From positions 1-27,932 of the forward strand of contig JALSTL010000213.1 in NCBI GenBank assembly GCA_026983755.1: a stretch of DNA of 27,932 bases. The letters are read 5' to 3'. Made by a program: the position numbers and the translations under genes. Each line of letters opens with the position of its first letter. Position 1 is the stretch's first letter. Under the pieces are notes generated by a model. The model saw only the letters and a list, made by a program, of their open reading frames with translations, searched no databases and had not been told where the DNA came from. Below are positions 6,868 through 14,930 of the stretch, piece by piece. Source of the DNA: Melioribacteraceae bacterium (GTDB taxonomy: Bacteria > Bacteroidota > Ignavibacteria > Ignavibacteriales > Melioribacteraceae).

Positions 6868-9297
6868 ATGAATAATTTTGAAAAATTAGGTGCATTTTAT
6901 TTAGGAAAAAATTATGATTCTACAACTAAAAAAATTTCTGACAACTTATTATTATATGATTCAAAAGACTTAACAACACATGCGGTTTGTGTTGGAATGA
7001 CAGGAAGCGGAAAAACAGGTTTATGTATTTCCCTTCTCGAAGAAGCCGCTATTGATCAAATTCCCTCTTTGGTAATTGACCCCAAAGGTGATATTACAAA
7101 TCTTATGTTAACATTTCCACAGCTAAAAGGCGAAGATTTTTTACCGTGGATTAACAAATCGGATGCAAAAAGAAAAGGAATGACAGACCAAGAGTTTGCC
7201 GATGCTCAAGCTAAGCTTTGGAAAAACGGACTGAAAAAATGGGGTGAAGACGGTAAAAGAATTGAAATGTTAAAAAACAGTGCTCAATTTAATATTTATA
7301 CCCCGGGTAGCAATGCCGGTTTATCGGTTTCAATTTTGGATTCATTTAAAGCTCCGGCACAAAAAACTTTGGAAGATAGAGATTTGCTAAATGATAAGAT
7401 TTCATCAACCGTTTCAAGTTTGCTGGGCTTACTTGGTATAGATGCCGATCCGCTTCAAAGCAAAGAACATATTCTTTTGTCAAATATATTAAAATATCAT
7501 TGGAACAAAAAAAATGATTTGGATTTACCTCAAATAATTTTAAATGTTCAAAATCCGCCGTTTAATAAAATAGGTGTTTTTGAATTGGAATCTTTTTATC
7601 CGGAAAAAGAACGATTTTCTTTGGCAATGGCATTAAATAATATTCTTTCGGCTCCCGGCTTTCAATCTTGGCTTAACGGTGATCCGTTAAATATTGATAA
7701 TTTTTTATACACTGAAAACGGAAAACCAAAAGTTTCAATATTCTATATCGCTCATCTTTCCGAATCCGAACGAATGTTTTTTACTTCCTTACTTTTAAAT
7801 CAATTGTTAGATTGGATGCGTACGCAATCCGGTACAACAAGTTTACGTGCTCTTTTATATGTTGACGAAATTTACGGTTATTTACCACCTGTTGCCAATC
7901 CTCCTTCAAAAAAACCGTTTCTTACTCTATTAAAACAAGCTAGGGCTTTCGGTTTGGGTTTGGTACTTGCCACACAAAATCCGGCTGACTTAGACTATAA
8001 AAGTTTATCTAATGCAGGAACTTGGTTTTTAGGAAGACTCCAAACGGAAAGAGATCGAGAACGAATACTTGACGGACTTGAAGGTGCTACACTTCAAAGC
8101 GGAAATAAATTTAACCGAAAAGATATTAGTAAACTTTTGTCGTCCTTGGATAAACGAGTTTTCCTTCTTCATAATGTTCACGAAGAACATCCGCAAGTGT
8201 TTCATACAAGATGGGCTATGTCTTATTTACGCGGTCCGCTTACTCGAACACAAATCAAAACCCTTGTCAAAAAGAAACCCGATATAGCAAACAAATCCAA
8301 TATAAACGAGAATAATCTTACTTCCGTAAATACAATTAGTATTGCAAAACTTCCAAAAGGTATAAAGCCGCTATATTTTAACAGAGATATTAGCCAAGAA
8401 AATATTGAAGCTTTTTCTTACAAACCTTTTATTTTAGCTAATGCCGATATACGTTTTTATGATAGAATAAAAAAAATAGATTACGTTGAAGAAGTAAAAT
8501 TTTTAACTGCAATAACAGAAGATGTAATTTCGGTCGATTGGGAAAATTCTTATAAAATTTCATTTGATGAAAAAAGAATTACAAAAAAAATCAAAACAAA
8601 ACTTAAATTTACTTCCCTCCCATCCGCAATAAAAGATTCTAAAAACTTTACACTTTGGCAAAAATATTTTAAAGAACATTTGGTTAACGATTATGCTTTA
8701 ACGGTTTATCACAGCGAATTACTGAAAGAAACTTCCAAACCCGGAGAAAGTGCAAGAGATTTTAAAATAAGATTGACACAATTAAGCAGAGAAAACAGAG
8801 ATAATGCAATTGCCAAACTAAAAGAAAAATATGCAAGAAAAACACAAACTTTACAAAACAGAATTGAACGAGCTAAACAAAAAGTTGATAGAGAAAAATC
8901 TCAATCATCACAACAAAAAATCCAATCCGTTATATCAATAGGTTCAACAATATTAGGAGCTTTATTCGGAAAAAGGAAATTAACAACTACAACTATCAGA
9001 AGAGCCGGAACCGCATTAAATAGAGTTAGCAGAGCCGCAAAAGAATCTGGCGACGTTTCCAGAGCCGAAGAAACCTTAAATAATTATAAAATTCAATTGG
9101 AAGAATTACAAGATAAATTTCAAGATGAAATTGATTCTTTCAAAGACAAATACGACCTTGCAATCGAACAATTCCAAACAGTAAAAATACGACCTAAAAA
9201 AACAAATATATCAACAAAATTATTTAATTTTATTTGGATACCGTTAGCTGATAATGAAACAATTGAAGATATACCTGAATTTCAAATAATTGAATAA
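6868..9297 (+). CDS. HerA-like ATPase (DUF853/DUF87-type)
   Basis: An 809-residue P-loop ATPase of the HerA/FtsK superfamily. Residues 1-450 are the motor: Walker A GMTGSGKTG at 43-51, the LVIDPKGD strand at 68-75 typical of HerA-like proteins, Walker B LLYVDEI at 329-335, a LATQNPADL sensor segment at 367-375 and Arg-rich RLQTERDRER near 390-399. Family members are hexameric DNA or protein translocases. About 640-770 is a long charged coiled coil interrupted by a glycine/hydrophobic stretch (SIGSTILGALFG). The C-terminus reads WIPLADNETI. It has no signal peptide. No nuclease (NurA) or other defence partner is adjacent, so I do not call it a defence system. The next gene starts 85 bases downstream on the same strand. 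Its role in the cell is not known. Confidence 0.85.
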   Translation: MNNFEKLGAFYLGKNYDSTTKKISDNLLLYDSKDLTTHAVCVGMTGSGKTGLCISLLEEAAIDQIPSLVIDPKGDITNLMLTFPQLKGEDFLPWINKSDAKRKGMTDQEFADAQAKLWKNGLKKWGEDGKRIEMLKNSAQFNIYTPGSNAGLSVSILDSFKAPAQKTLEDRDLLNDKISSTVSSLLGLLGIDADPLQSKEHILLSNILKYHWNKKNDLDLPQIILNVQNPPFNKIGVFELESFYPEKERFSLAMALNNILSAPGFQSWLNGDPLNIDNFLYTENGKPKVSIFYIAHLSESERMFFTSLLLNQLLDWMRTQSGTTSLRALLYVDEIYGYLPPVANPPSKKPFLTLLKQARAFGLGLVLATQNPADLDYKSLSNAGTWFLGRLQTERDRERILDGLEGATLQSGNKFNRKDISKLLSSLDKRVFLLHNVHEEHPQVFHTRWAMSYLRGPLTRTQIKTLVKKKPDIANKSNINENNLTSVNTISIAKLPKGIKPLYFNRDISQENIEAFSYKPFILANADIRFYDRIKKIDYVEEVKFLTAITEDVISVDWENSYKISFDEKRITKKIKTKLKFTSLPSAIKDSKNFTLWQKYFKEHLVNDYALTVYHSELLKETSKPGESARDFKIRLTQLSRENRDNAIAKLKEKYARKTQTLQNRIERAKQKVDREKSQSSQQKIQSVISIGSTILGALFGKRKLTTTTIRRAGTALNRVSRAAKESGDVSRAEETLNNYKIQLEELQDKFQDEIDSFKDKYDLAIEQFQTVKIRPKKTNISTKLFNFIWIPLADNETIEDIPEFQIIE

Positions 9298-9382
9298 TTA
9301 ACTATCAAAGTGGAATAGATTAAGTTAAATTCATATATTATAATTTAAAATAAGTTAAATAAACAAAAATTACAGGAGAGTT

Positions 9383-10240
9383 ATGAAAACAAAAGCATTA
9401 TTATTTTTACTAATTTTTATTTCCACATTAAATGCACAAAAAACAGCTAAAAAAGATACCATCCCTCAACGCACTTGGATTCCTGCCGGAGTTGCCGGCT
9501 TAAACATCAGTCAAATTTCCCTAAGTAATTGGACGCAAGGCGGTGAAAATGCACTTGCTTTTGTTGCGTATGGTAATTTCGGTTTAAATTATTTTGATAA
9601 ACCTTGGGGTTTTGTTAACACATTAAAAATTGCCGTAGGAAAAACAAAACTTGGAAAGCAAGATTACAAAACAAGCGATAACGAAATCTTTATGGAAAAC
9701 CTACTTCAATATGAAGCCGGTTGGTTTGCAAAACCTTATTTCAGTAATACATTTCGTTCGGTTGTACTTCCGGGTTACGACTATCCGGATGGAGGAGAAC
9801 CGTTTCAAAAATCCGCTTTCTTCGATCCCGGATATCTAATGCAATCATTCGGATTGGTTTATGAACCTTCCAAAACTTTTTCAACACGTTTGGGCTTTGC
9901 TACGCAAGAAACTTTTGCTAGTAAATTTGCTCCACAATTTACTGATGATAAAGAAACATCTGAAATTGAAAAATTCAAATTTGAAGCCGGCGTTGAATCT
10001 GTTACTAAAGCTCTTTTTAAATTGGATAATAATTTAGCCTATGCAACCGAACTACGTTTATTTAGCGCATTCAATGCTTTGGATGTTTGGGATGTTCGTT
10101 GGGATAATACTTTAACTGCACAAATAAATAAATATGTAAATGTTAACCTCAATGTTTTGGCTGTTTATGATGTTGACCAAATAGCTAAAACTCAAATTAA
10201 AGAAGCTTTACAAATTGGACTTACTTATGTAATTTTCTAA
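9383..10240 (+). CDS. DUF3078 outer-membrane beta-barrel protein
   Basis: A 285-residue protein with a signal peptide (about 1-19, ending TLNAQ). The segment NISQISLSNWTQGGENALAF near residue 45 is the hallmark of the DUF3078 family of Bacteroidota and relatives. The rest alternates hydrophobic and polar residues in the manner of outer-membrane strands, and the protein ends in aromatic Phe (GLTYVIF), typical of barrels inserted by BamA. No cofactor motif is visible, and the biochemical role of the family is unknown. AGGAGAG sits 5-6 bases before the ATG, fixing the start. It is followed by mscL within 45 bases, so the two are probably co-transcribed and share an envelope theme. Confidence 0.88.
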   Translation: MKTKALLFLLIFISTLNAQKTAKKDTIPQRTWIPAGVAGLNISQISLSNWTQGGENALAFVAYGNFGLNYFDKPWGFVNTLKIAVGKTKLGKQDYKTSDNEIFMENLLQYEAGWFAKPYFSNTFRSVVLPGYDYPDGGEPFQKSAFFDPGYLMQSFGLVYEPSKTFSTRLGFATQETFASKFAPQFTDDKETSEIEKFKFEAGVESVTKALFKLDNNLAYATELRLFSAFNALDVWDVRWDNTLTAQINKYVNVNLNVLAVYDVDQIAKTQIKEALQIGLTYVIF

Positions 10241-10271
10241 TCAAATAAACTTACTTATTATAAATAAATAT

Positions 10272-10276
10272 GGGAG
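10272..10276 (+). promoter_or_regulatory. Shine-Dalgarno that fixes the mscL start
   Basis: GGGAG at 10272-10276 ends 8 bases before the ATG at 10285. It overlaps an in-frame upstream ATG at 10270, which therefore has no ribosome-binding site of its own and is not the start. Confidence 0.8.
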
Positions 10277-10284
10277 AAAACATT

Positions 10285-10692
10285 ATGTTAAAAGAATTCA
10301 AAGAATTTATTATGGGCGGCAATGTAATTGAATTTGCTGTTGCCGTTATTATGGCAGGTGCCATTGGTTTAGTGGTTAAAGGCTTTGTAAGCATGATTGT
10401 AATGCCGTTTGTTAGCCACTTTGCCGGAGGTCTAAGTTTTAAAGAATGGAAAATTATTTTGGACGAAGCTGTAAAAGAAGGTGACAAAATAATCAAACCC
10501 GCCAATGCCATTATGTATGGCCAATGGATTGATACGATTATTAATCTATTGATTGTTGGTTTGGTTATGTTCTTGATTGTAAAGGCATACAATAAAATGA
10601 AGAAAAAAGCAGAAGAAGAACCTGCCGCACCACCGGAACCCAGTAAAGAAGAAATTTTACTTGGTGAAATAAGAGACCTATTAAAAAAATAA
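10285..10692 (+). CDS. mscL: Large-conductance mechanosensitive channel MscL
   Basis: A 135-residue inner-membrane channel that opens under hypo-osmotic shock to release solutes. The N-terminal amphipathic helix MLKEFKEFIMGGNVIEFAVA leads into TM1, which carries the AGAIGLVVKGFVSMIVMP pore-lining pattern. A periplasmic loop with the KEWKIIL segment follows, then TM2 (WIDTIINLLIVGLVMFLIVKA) and a cytosolic helix ending EEILLGEIRDLLKK. Layout and length match MscL well. Start choice: ATG at 10285, 8 bases after GGGAG, gives the canonical N-terminus, while the in-frame ATG at 10270 adds five residues not seen in the family. It sits between the DUF3078 and OmpA genes, and all face the same way. 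Confidence 0.96.
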   Translation: MLKEFKEFIMGGNVIEFAVAVIMAGAIGLVVKGFVSMIVMPFVSHFAGGLSFKEWKIILDEAVKEGDKIIKPANAIMYGQWIDTIINLLIVGLVMFLIVKAYNKMKKKAEEEPAAPPEPSKEEILLGEIRDLLKK

Positions 10693-10717
10693 AACTTATA
10701 TTTTAAGGCAAATAAAT

Positions 10718-12253
10718 ATGAAAATCAAAACTTTATATATAGTTACGTTAATTTTAATTCTATCATCAAATTTATTATTTGCTCAATTTAACAATTACGG
10801 TATCAAGGGCGGAATCCAAGGATTTGGATTGGTGCCCGATACCGATTTTAAAAATGATGATATAAAACTTTCATTTTTAGGAAGAGCCGTTTTACGAATT
10901 GAATTAACAAATGTTGTGGATCTTGAATTAGGCGGTGCTTACGGTATTTTAGCAGGAGACGACCCGATAAACAATTACTGGAAAACCAGAATTGTGCCTG
11001 CGGATTTTCGTTTTCTCATATCCCCTTTCAATTCAAAATTGGTTAATCCTTATGCTTACGGTGGTGTTGGTTATGTATTGTGGAATGTATTGGATAAACC
11101 CGCCTACTTAACACCGGCTCCAACAAAAGAAAGCGGCGGAACATTATTCGCTCCTCTCGGCGGAGGTTTTGAAATAAAGCTTTCCAATAAATTGCTTTTG
11201 GATATTAGCAGCGGTTATAGTTTTACTTTTACAGACGACTTAAACTACTACAATAATAAAGATTCCAGAACAAAAGGTGCTAACGACGGTTATTGGGCGT
11301 TTGGATTAGGACTTATATTTACAAATGAAAGCGGAAGTTCCGATGCGGATAATGATGGTCTTACTAAAGATCGAGAATTAAAACTAGGTACCAACCCCAA
11401 TCTTGCCGATACAGACGGCGACGGAATTATTGACGGTTTGGAAGTTACTCAATACAATACAAATCCTCTAAAAAATGATAGTGATGGAGATGGTCTTAGC
11501 GATAAAGAAGAAATTAAAGAATATAGCACCAATCCGAATTCCAAAGATACCGACAGTGATAATATCTCTGATGGAGATGAAATCAATAAATACAATACAG
11601 ACCCGTTACGCAGCGATACGGATTTTGACGGACTTAGTGATGATAACGAAATATTTAAAACCAAAACTTTACCTTCGGAATCCGATACCGATCATGACGG
11701 ATTGAAAGACGGAGAGGAAATTCAAAAATACAATACTTTACCTAATACACCGGATACAGATGAAGACGGTCTCTCCGATGGTGATGAGGTATTAAAATAC
11801 AATACTAATCCCACCGTTGCCGATACGGACGGTGGAGGTGAAAATGATAAAAAGGAAATTCAACAAGGTACCAATCCTCATAATCCGGAAGACGATATAA
11901 TTTTCAATATGAAAAAACCTATCGTACTCGATGGAGTTACATTCGAAACCAACAGTGCCGAACTTACACCGGAATCGGAAAAAATGTTAATGAAAGCATT
12001 AAATACCTTAAACGCATATCCCGATATGAAAGTTGAAATTCGAGGTTATACGGATAATGTTGGAAGTGCTGCATACAATTTACAACTTTCTCAAAGAAGA
12101 GCCGATGCGGTACGTAATTGGCTTATTGCAAAAGGAATTTCTCCTAATAAAATTACTGCACGCGGTTACGGAGAACAAAATCCTATTGCCAGTAATTATA
12201 CAAAAGAAGGTAGAAGATTAAACAGAAGAATAGAATTTGTAAAAACAAATTAA
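10718..12253 (+). CDS. OmpA-family protein with TSP3 calcium repeats (copy 1)
   Basis: A 511-residue outer-membrane protein linking the membrane to peptidoglycan. Signal peptide 1-23 (LLFAQ). Residues 24-205 form an OmpA-like beta-barrel (NPYAYGGVGYVLWNV, DISSGYSFTFTDD). Residues 209-393 hold eight 22-25-residue thrombospondin-type-3 units of the form DTDGDGLSDGDEI..YNTNP, whose Asp residues bind calcium. Residues about 400-511 are the OmpA peptidoglycan-binding domain, with VTFETNSAELTPES and GYTDNVGSAAYNLQLSQRRADAV carrying the conserved Asp and Arg that grip diaminopimelate. It starts 26 bases after mscL and ends in a strong terminator at 12268-12299. It is a tandem paralogue of the next gene, with one more repeat unit. 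It probably stabilises the envelope, as family members do. Confidence 0.93.
   Translation: MKIKTLYIVTLILILSSNLLFAQFNNYGIKGGIQGFGLVPDTDFKNDDIKLSFLGRAVLRIELTNVVDLELGGAYGILAGDDPINNYWKTRIVPADFRFLISPFNSKLVNPYAYGGVGYVLWNVLDKPAYLTPAPTKESGGTLFAPLGGGFEIKLSNKLLLDISSGYSFTFTDDLNYYNNKDSRTKGANDGYWAFGLGLIFTNESGSSDADNDGLTKDRELKLGTNPNLADTDGDGIIDGLEVTQYNTNPLKNDSDGDGLSDKEEIKEYSTNPNSKDTDSDNISDGDEINKYNTDPLRSDTDFDGLSDDNEIFKTKTLPSESDTDHDGLKDGEEIQKYNTLPNTPDTDEDGLSDGDEVLKYNTNPTVADTDGGGENDKKEIQQGTNPHNPEDDIIFNMKKPIVLDGVTFETNSAELTPESEKMLMKALNTLNAYPDMKVEIRGYTDNVGSAAYNLQLSQRRADAVRNWLIAKGISPNKITARGYGEQNPIASNYTKEGRRLNRRIEFVKTN
11342..11896 (+). repeat. Eight tandem ~69-bp TSP3-coding units
   Basis: The coding sequence repeats a unit of 23 codons (first unit 22, last 25), each beginning DxDxDG and ending in a NP-like turn. 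Units are diverged at DNA level, so slippage is not recent. The second OmpA gene carries seven units at 12979-13464. Confidence 0.9.
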
Positions 12254-12267
12254 CCCTCTTTATTGAA

Positions 12268-12299
12268 CTACCGGCGTGTTTTAGCCGGTGGTTTTTTTT
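12268..12299 (+). terminator. Intrinsic terminator after OmpA copy 1
   Basis: CTACCGGC (12268-12275) pairs with GCCGGTGG (12284-12291) around an 8-base loop, with one G-U pair, followed at once by eight T. It lies 15 bases after the stop at 12253, so the second OmpA gene likely has its own promoter. Confidence 0.92.
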
Positions 12300-12375
12300 A
12301 TCTGTTAGATTTTATGTAATTTATATTGTACATTTATTTACACTAATATATTTTTATAAAAAATAGGAGAGTTCG

Positions 12376-13839
12376 ATGAAAATTAAAACAATACTGATTG
12401 TCTTTTCATTTTTAGTGTTTTCAACAACATTCGGACAGTTCCATGATTACTCGGTAAAATACGGAATACAAGGACATTTTTTAATTCACGACACAGATTT
12501 TGACAACGACCCTTATCGATTTTCACATCAAACCAGAGGCTTTTTACGTTTTGAATTAACTTCTGGAGTGGAAACCGAATTAGGCGTAGGATTGGCTAAG
12601 TTAACTGCATTTGATTTCTTCAAAAGCCAATGGGAAACGGTTTTAATTCCAGCGGATTTAAGAATTGTTTTTGCACCTTTTAATTTCGAAAAAGTTAATC
12701 CCTATGTTTACGGTGGTTTCGGAAGTTTAAGATGGAACGTAAAAATTAAACCTAAATCAATTTCACCCAAAGCAACTCAAGAAAGCGGTTGGACGCAATT
12801 TATTCCTTTTGGTGCAGGTGTTGAACTTGCCGTTAGTGATAATTTTTTACTCGGTTTTTCCGGCGGCTACAACCATACTTTTTCAGACGATATCAATTAT
12901 TATAACAACGGAAATGCTAATGACGGATATTTTGATTTCGGAGCAAGTTTTATTTTTGTTACAGGTTCCGGTAATACGGATGCCGATAACGACGGATTAA
13001 CAGAAAAACAAGAAAAAGAAATAGGTACCAATCCTAAAATTGCCGATACGGACGGCGACGGAATTAACGATGGCGACGAATTGAACAAGTATAATACTAA
13101 TCCGCTTGCTAAAGATAGCGATAAAGACGGGTTAAACGATTATGAAGAAATTTTTACATATAAAACCGATGCCAATTCTTCCGATACGGACGGAGATGAA
13201 TTATCCGACTATGCTGAAATTATAACTTATAAATCTAATCCGAATAAAAAAGATACCGATGGCGATTCTCTTGGTGACGGTTATGAAGTAAACAAATATA
13301 AAACTAATCCGATTAAAAAAGATACCGACGGCGACGGACTTGACGATAACATTGAGTTAAATAAATTCAAATCAAACCCTTTACTTAAGGATACGGATAA
13401 CGGCGGCACAGACGATTTTACTGAATTTAAAAGAAAAACCGATCCCAATAAACCTGAAGATGATGTTGCAATTAAGAAAACAGAAATTTTAGATATTAAT
13501 GCACCAATGATTTTAGAAGGTGTTACTTTTGAAACCGGCAAAGCAATTTTAACACCTGAATCGGAAAACATTTTAACCAAAGCATTAAATACACTTAAAG
13601 CTTATCCTCACTTAAAAGTGGAAATTAGAGGTTATACGGATAATGTTGGTAGCGCAGCATTCAATTTGAAACTTTCTCAAAAAAGAGCCGATGCCGTTAA
13701 ACAATGGCTTGTTAAAAAAGGTATAGATGCTACCAGACTTAGTGCAAAAGGCTATGGTGAAGCCAATCCTATTGCAAGCAACAGAACCAAAGAAGGACGT
13801 AGAAAAAACAGAAGAATTGAATTTTCAAAAATTAAATAA
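12376..13839 (+). CDS. OmpA-family protein with TSP3 calcium repeats (copy 2)
   Basis: A 487-residue paralogue of the preceding gene with the same design: signal peptide ending TFGQ (about 1-21), beta-barrel to about residue 197 (NPYVYGGFGSLRWNV; FLLGFSGGYNHTFSDD), seven TSP3 calcium-binding units at residues 202-363, and a C-terminal OmpA domain (about 380-487; VTFETGKAILTPES, GYTDNVGSAAFNLKLSQKRADAV). Signal peptides and the OmpA domains are the most alike parts, the barrels less so, so the duplication is not recent. AGGAGAG lies 6 bases before the ATG. It has its own upstream region after the copy-1 terminator and its own terminator at 13865-13895, so the two copies can be expressed separately. 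One repeat fewer gives a shorter spacer between membrane and cell wall. Confidence 0.93.
   Translation: MKIKTILIVFSFLVFSTTFGQFHDYSVKYGIQGHFLIHDTDFDNDPYRFSHQTRGFLRFELTSGVETELGVGLAKLTAFDFFKSQWETVLIPADLRIVFAPFNFEKVNPYVYGGFGSLRWNVKIKPKSISPKATQESGWTQFIPFGAGVELAVSDNFLLGFSGGYNHTFSDDINYYNNGNANDGYFDFGASFIFVTGSGNTDADNDGLTEKQEKEIGTNPKIADTDGDGINDGDELNKYNTNPLAKDSDKDGLNDYEEIFTYKTDANSSDTDGDELSDYAEIITYKSNPNKKDTDGDSLGDGYEVNKYKTNPIKKDTDGDGLDDNIELNKFKSNPLLKDTDNGGTDDFTEFKRKTDPNKPEDDVAIKKTEILDINAPMILEGVTFETGKAILTPESENILTKALNTLKAYPHLKVEIRGYTDNVGSAAFNLKLSQKRADAVKQWLVKKGIDATRLSAKGYGEANPIASNRTKEGRRKNRRIEFSKIK
12979..13464 (+). repeat. Seven tandem ~69-bp TSP3-coding units
   Basis: Same 23-codon unit as in the first OmpA gene, with first unit 22 and last 25 codons. 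The first and last units align with the first and last units of copy 1, so the copy-number change is internal. Confidence 0.9.
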
Positions 13840-13864
13840 TTTAATTATTATTTTTTAATGTTAA

Positions 13865-13895
13865 AAAAAGCCTCCTTTTTTATGGGAGGCTTTTT
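13865..13895 (+). terminator. Intrinsic terminator after OmpA copy 2
   Basis: AAAAAGCCTCC (13865-13875) pairs perfectly with GGAGGCTTTTT (13885-13895), loop of 9 bases. Because the stem is flanked by A on one side and T on the other, it can end transcription in both directions. Confidence 0.92.
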
Positions 13896-14010
13896 AATAA
13901 ATACCGTATTAAATTTACAAAAGAAATATATACCTAACACAGTTGCAAAACATTATATAATATTCATTTTACGAATCCAATTATACATTATTTTTCATTC
14001 CGTTTAAGTA

Positions 14011-14059
14011 ATTTTTATTTATTAAAACAAAACTTTGTGAAAAAGTAATAAATAAAAAT
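14011..14059. repeat. Perfect 14-bp A/T inverted repeat between convergent genes
   Basis: ATTTTTATTTATTA (14011-14024) and its exact complement at 14046-14059 flank 21 bases that can form a small inner hairpin (ACTTT/AAAGT). It begins 7 bases past the stop of the CPBP gene at 14067 and may mark that transcript's 3' end, though no clean T-run follows on the minus strand. Confidence 0.5.
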
Positions 14060-14066
14060 ACATTTA

Positions 14067-14789
14067 TCATAATATTGAATAAACATCCAAAGCAATAATA
14101 ACGGTAGCATGAATAAAAAAACCGTAAACCATTGATCTGGTACTTAAAGCCAATGCACCTAAAAACACACCACCGACAATAGCGCCAAAAGTTTCCAATA
14201 TGGGTTTCCCATTGTGTAAAATAACAAACGGAATCATTTGAATAAATATTGAATACCAACCGAATTTAGATTCGAGACCGAACAACATAAATCCTCGCCA
14301 AATAAATTCCCAGGCAAAAAGAAATAATAAAAAAAACGATTCGTAAAGAAGAAATGTTTTTATATTTTGATTAAAACCGGAAAACATAGGATAATAATTT
14401 CTAAACTCCGGCATAGTGGAAATAACATAGGTTAAAGGTAATATTATAAAAGCCGAACTTATAAACAGTAAAAATCCCGTGTGAAAGTTTTTGAAATTTA
14501 TTCCGTAATTATAGATCTTTTCCTTAAAAAAAAATTTAATTATAAGAATGGGAATAATTAACAAAACAACTGTATCGGAAGCAAACCAATATAAAAATTC
14601 GTATAAATCAATATTATCACTTTTAAGAAAATATGAGTATAACGAGCTGTTAAAAAATTTTCTGGATGAATAATACCAGGAGACAGTTTGAAGAATAGCA
14701 ATACAGAAAAATATTGTTATTACTTTCTTATCCAGCAATTTAATTTTGCTGTTTATTAGGGCAATTTCGTTTTTCAAGTAATTCCGCAT
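14067..14789 (-). CDS. CPBP-family membrane protein (Abi/CAAX protease-like)
   Basis: About 240 residues with several membrane segments and the three CPBP motifs near the C-terminus: WEFIWRG (motif 1, normally EExxxRG, here with Trp in place of the first Glu), FVILH (motif 2, His kept) and FFIHATVIIALD (motif 3, His kept, Asp instead of Asn). Family members are intramembrane proteases or inactive relatives; with one Glu and both His kept, activity is possible but unproved. The frame extends to a TTG at 14873, but that codon lies inside the terminator hairpin of the upstream aldehyde dehydrogenase gene and has no ribosome-binding site. The ATG at 14789, residue 29 of the longer frame, is therefore preferred, though it also lacks a clear SD. 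Substrate and role are unknown. Confidence 0.75.
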   Translation of the reverse strand: MRNYLKNEIALINSKIKLLDKKVITIFFCIAILQTVSWYYSSRKFFNSSLYSYFLKSDNIDLYEFLYWFASDTVVLLIIPILIIKFFFKEKIYNYGINFKNFHTGFLLFISSAFIILPLTYVISTMPEFRNYYPMFSGFNQNIKTFLLYESFFLLFLFAWEFIWRGFMLFGLESKFGWYSIFIQMIPFVILHNGKPILETFGAIVGGVFLGALALSTRSMVYGFFIHATVIIALDVYSIL

Positions 14790-14859
14790 ACCGAAAAATA
14801 ATAAAATGGATTTAAGATTATAAACTATACCGAAATAGTAATTTAATTCAATCGAAATA

Positions 14860-14895
14860 AAAAACCTCCGCAAAAAATAATAACGGGAGGATTAA
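14860..14895 (-). terminator. Probable terminator of the aldehyde dehydrogenase gene
   Basis: Read on the minus strand, CCTCC and GGAGG pair across a ~15-base loop and are followed by TTTTTTATTT. It lies about 35 bases past the stop at 14931. It covers the upstream TTG of the CPBP frame, which argues against that start. Confidence 0.7.
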
Positions 14896-14930
14896 TTTAA
14901 TTATAACAAAACTATTTATGATTTTTTTAT

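Noticed and set aside
6868..9297. HerA-like ATPase as part of an antiphage system
   Set aside because: No nuclease, SIR2 or other effector gene is adjacent; neighbours are envelope proteins.
10718..13839. Tandem repeats of about 69 bases taken as a CRISPR-like array
   Set aside because: They are in-frame protein repeats with the DxDxDG calcium-binding pattern, diverged and without spacers.
13981..14259. 92-codon minus-strand frame
   Set aside because: It overlaps the CPBP coding region in another frame, contains the A/T inverted repeat and has Cys/Phe/Tyr-rich nonsense-like composition.
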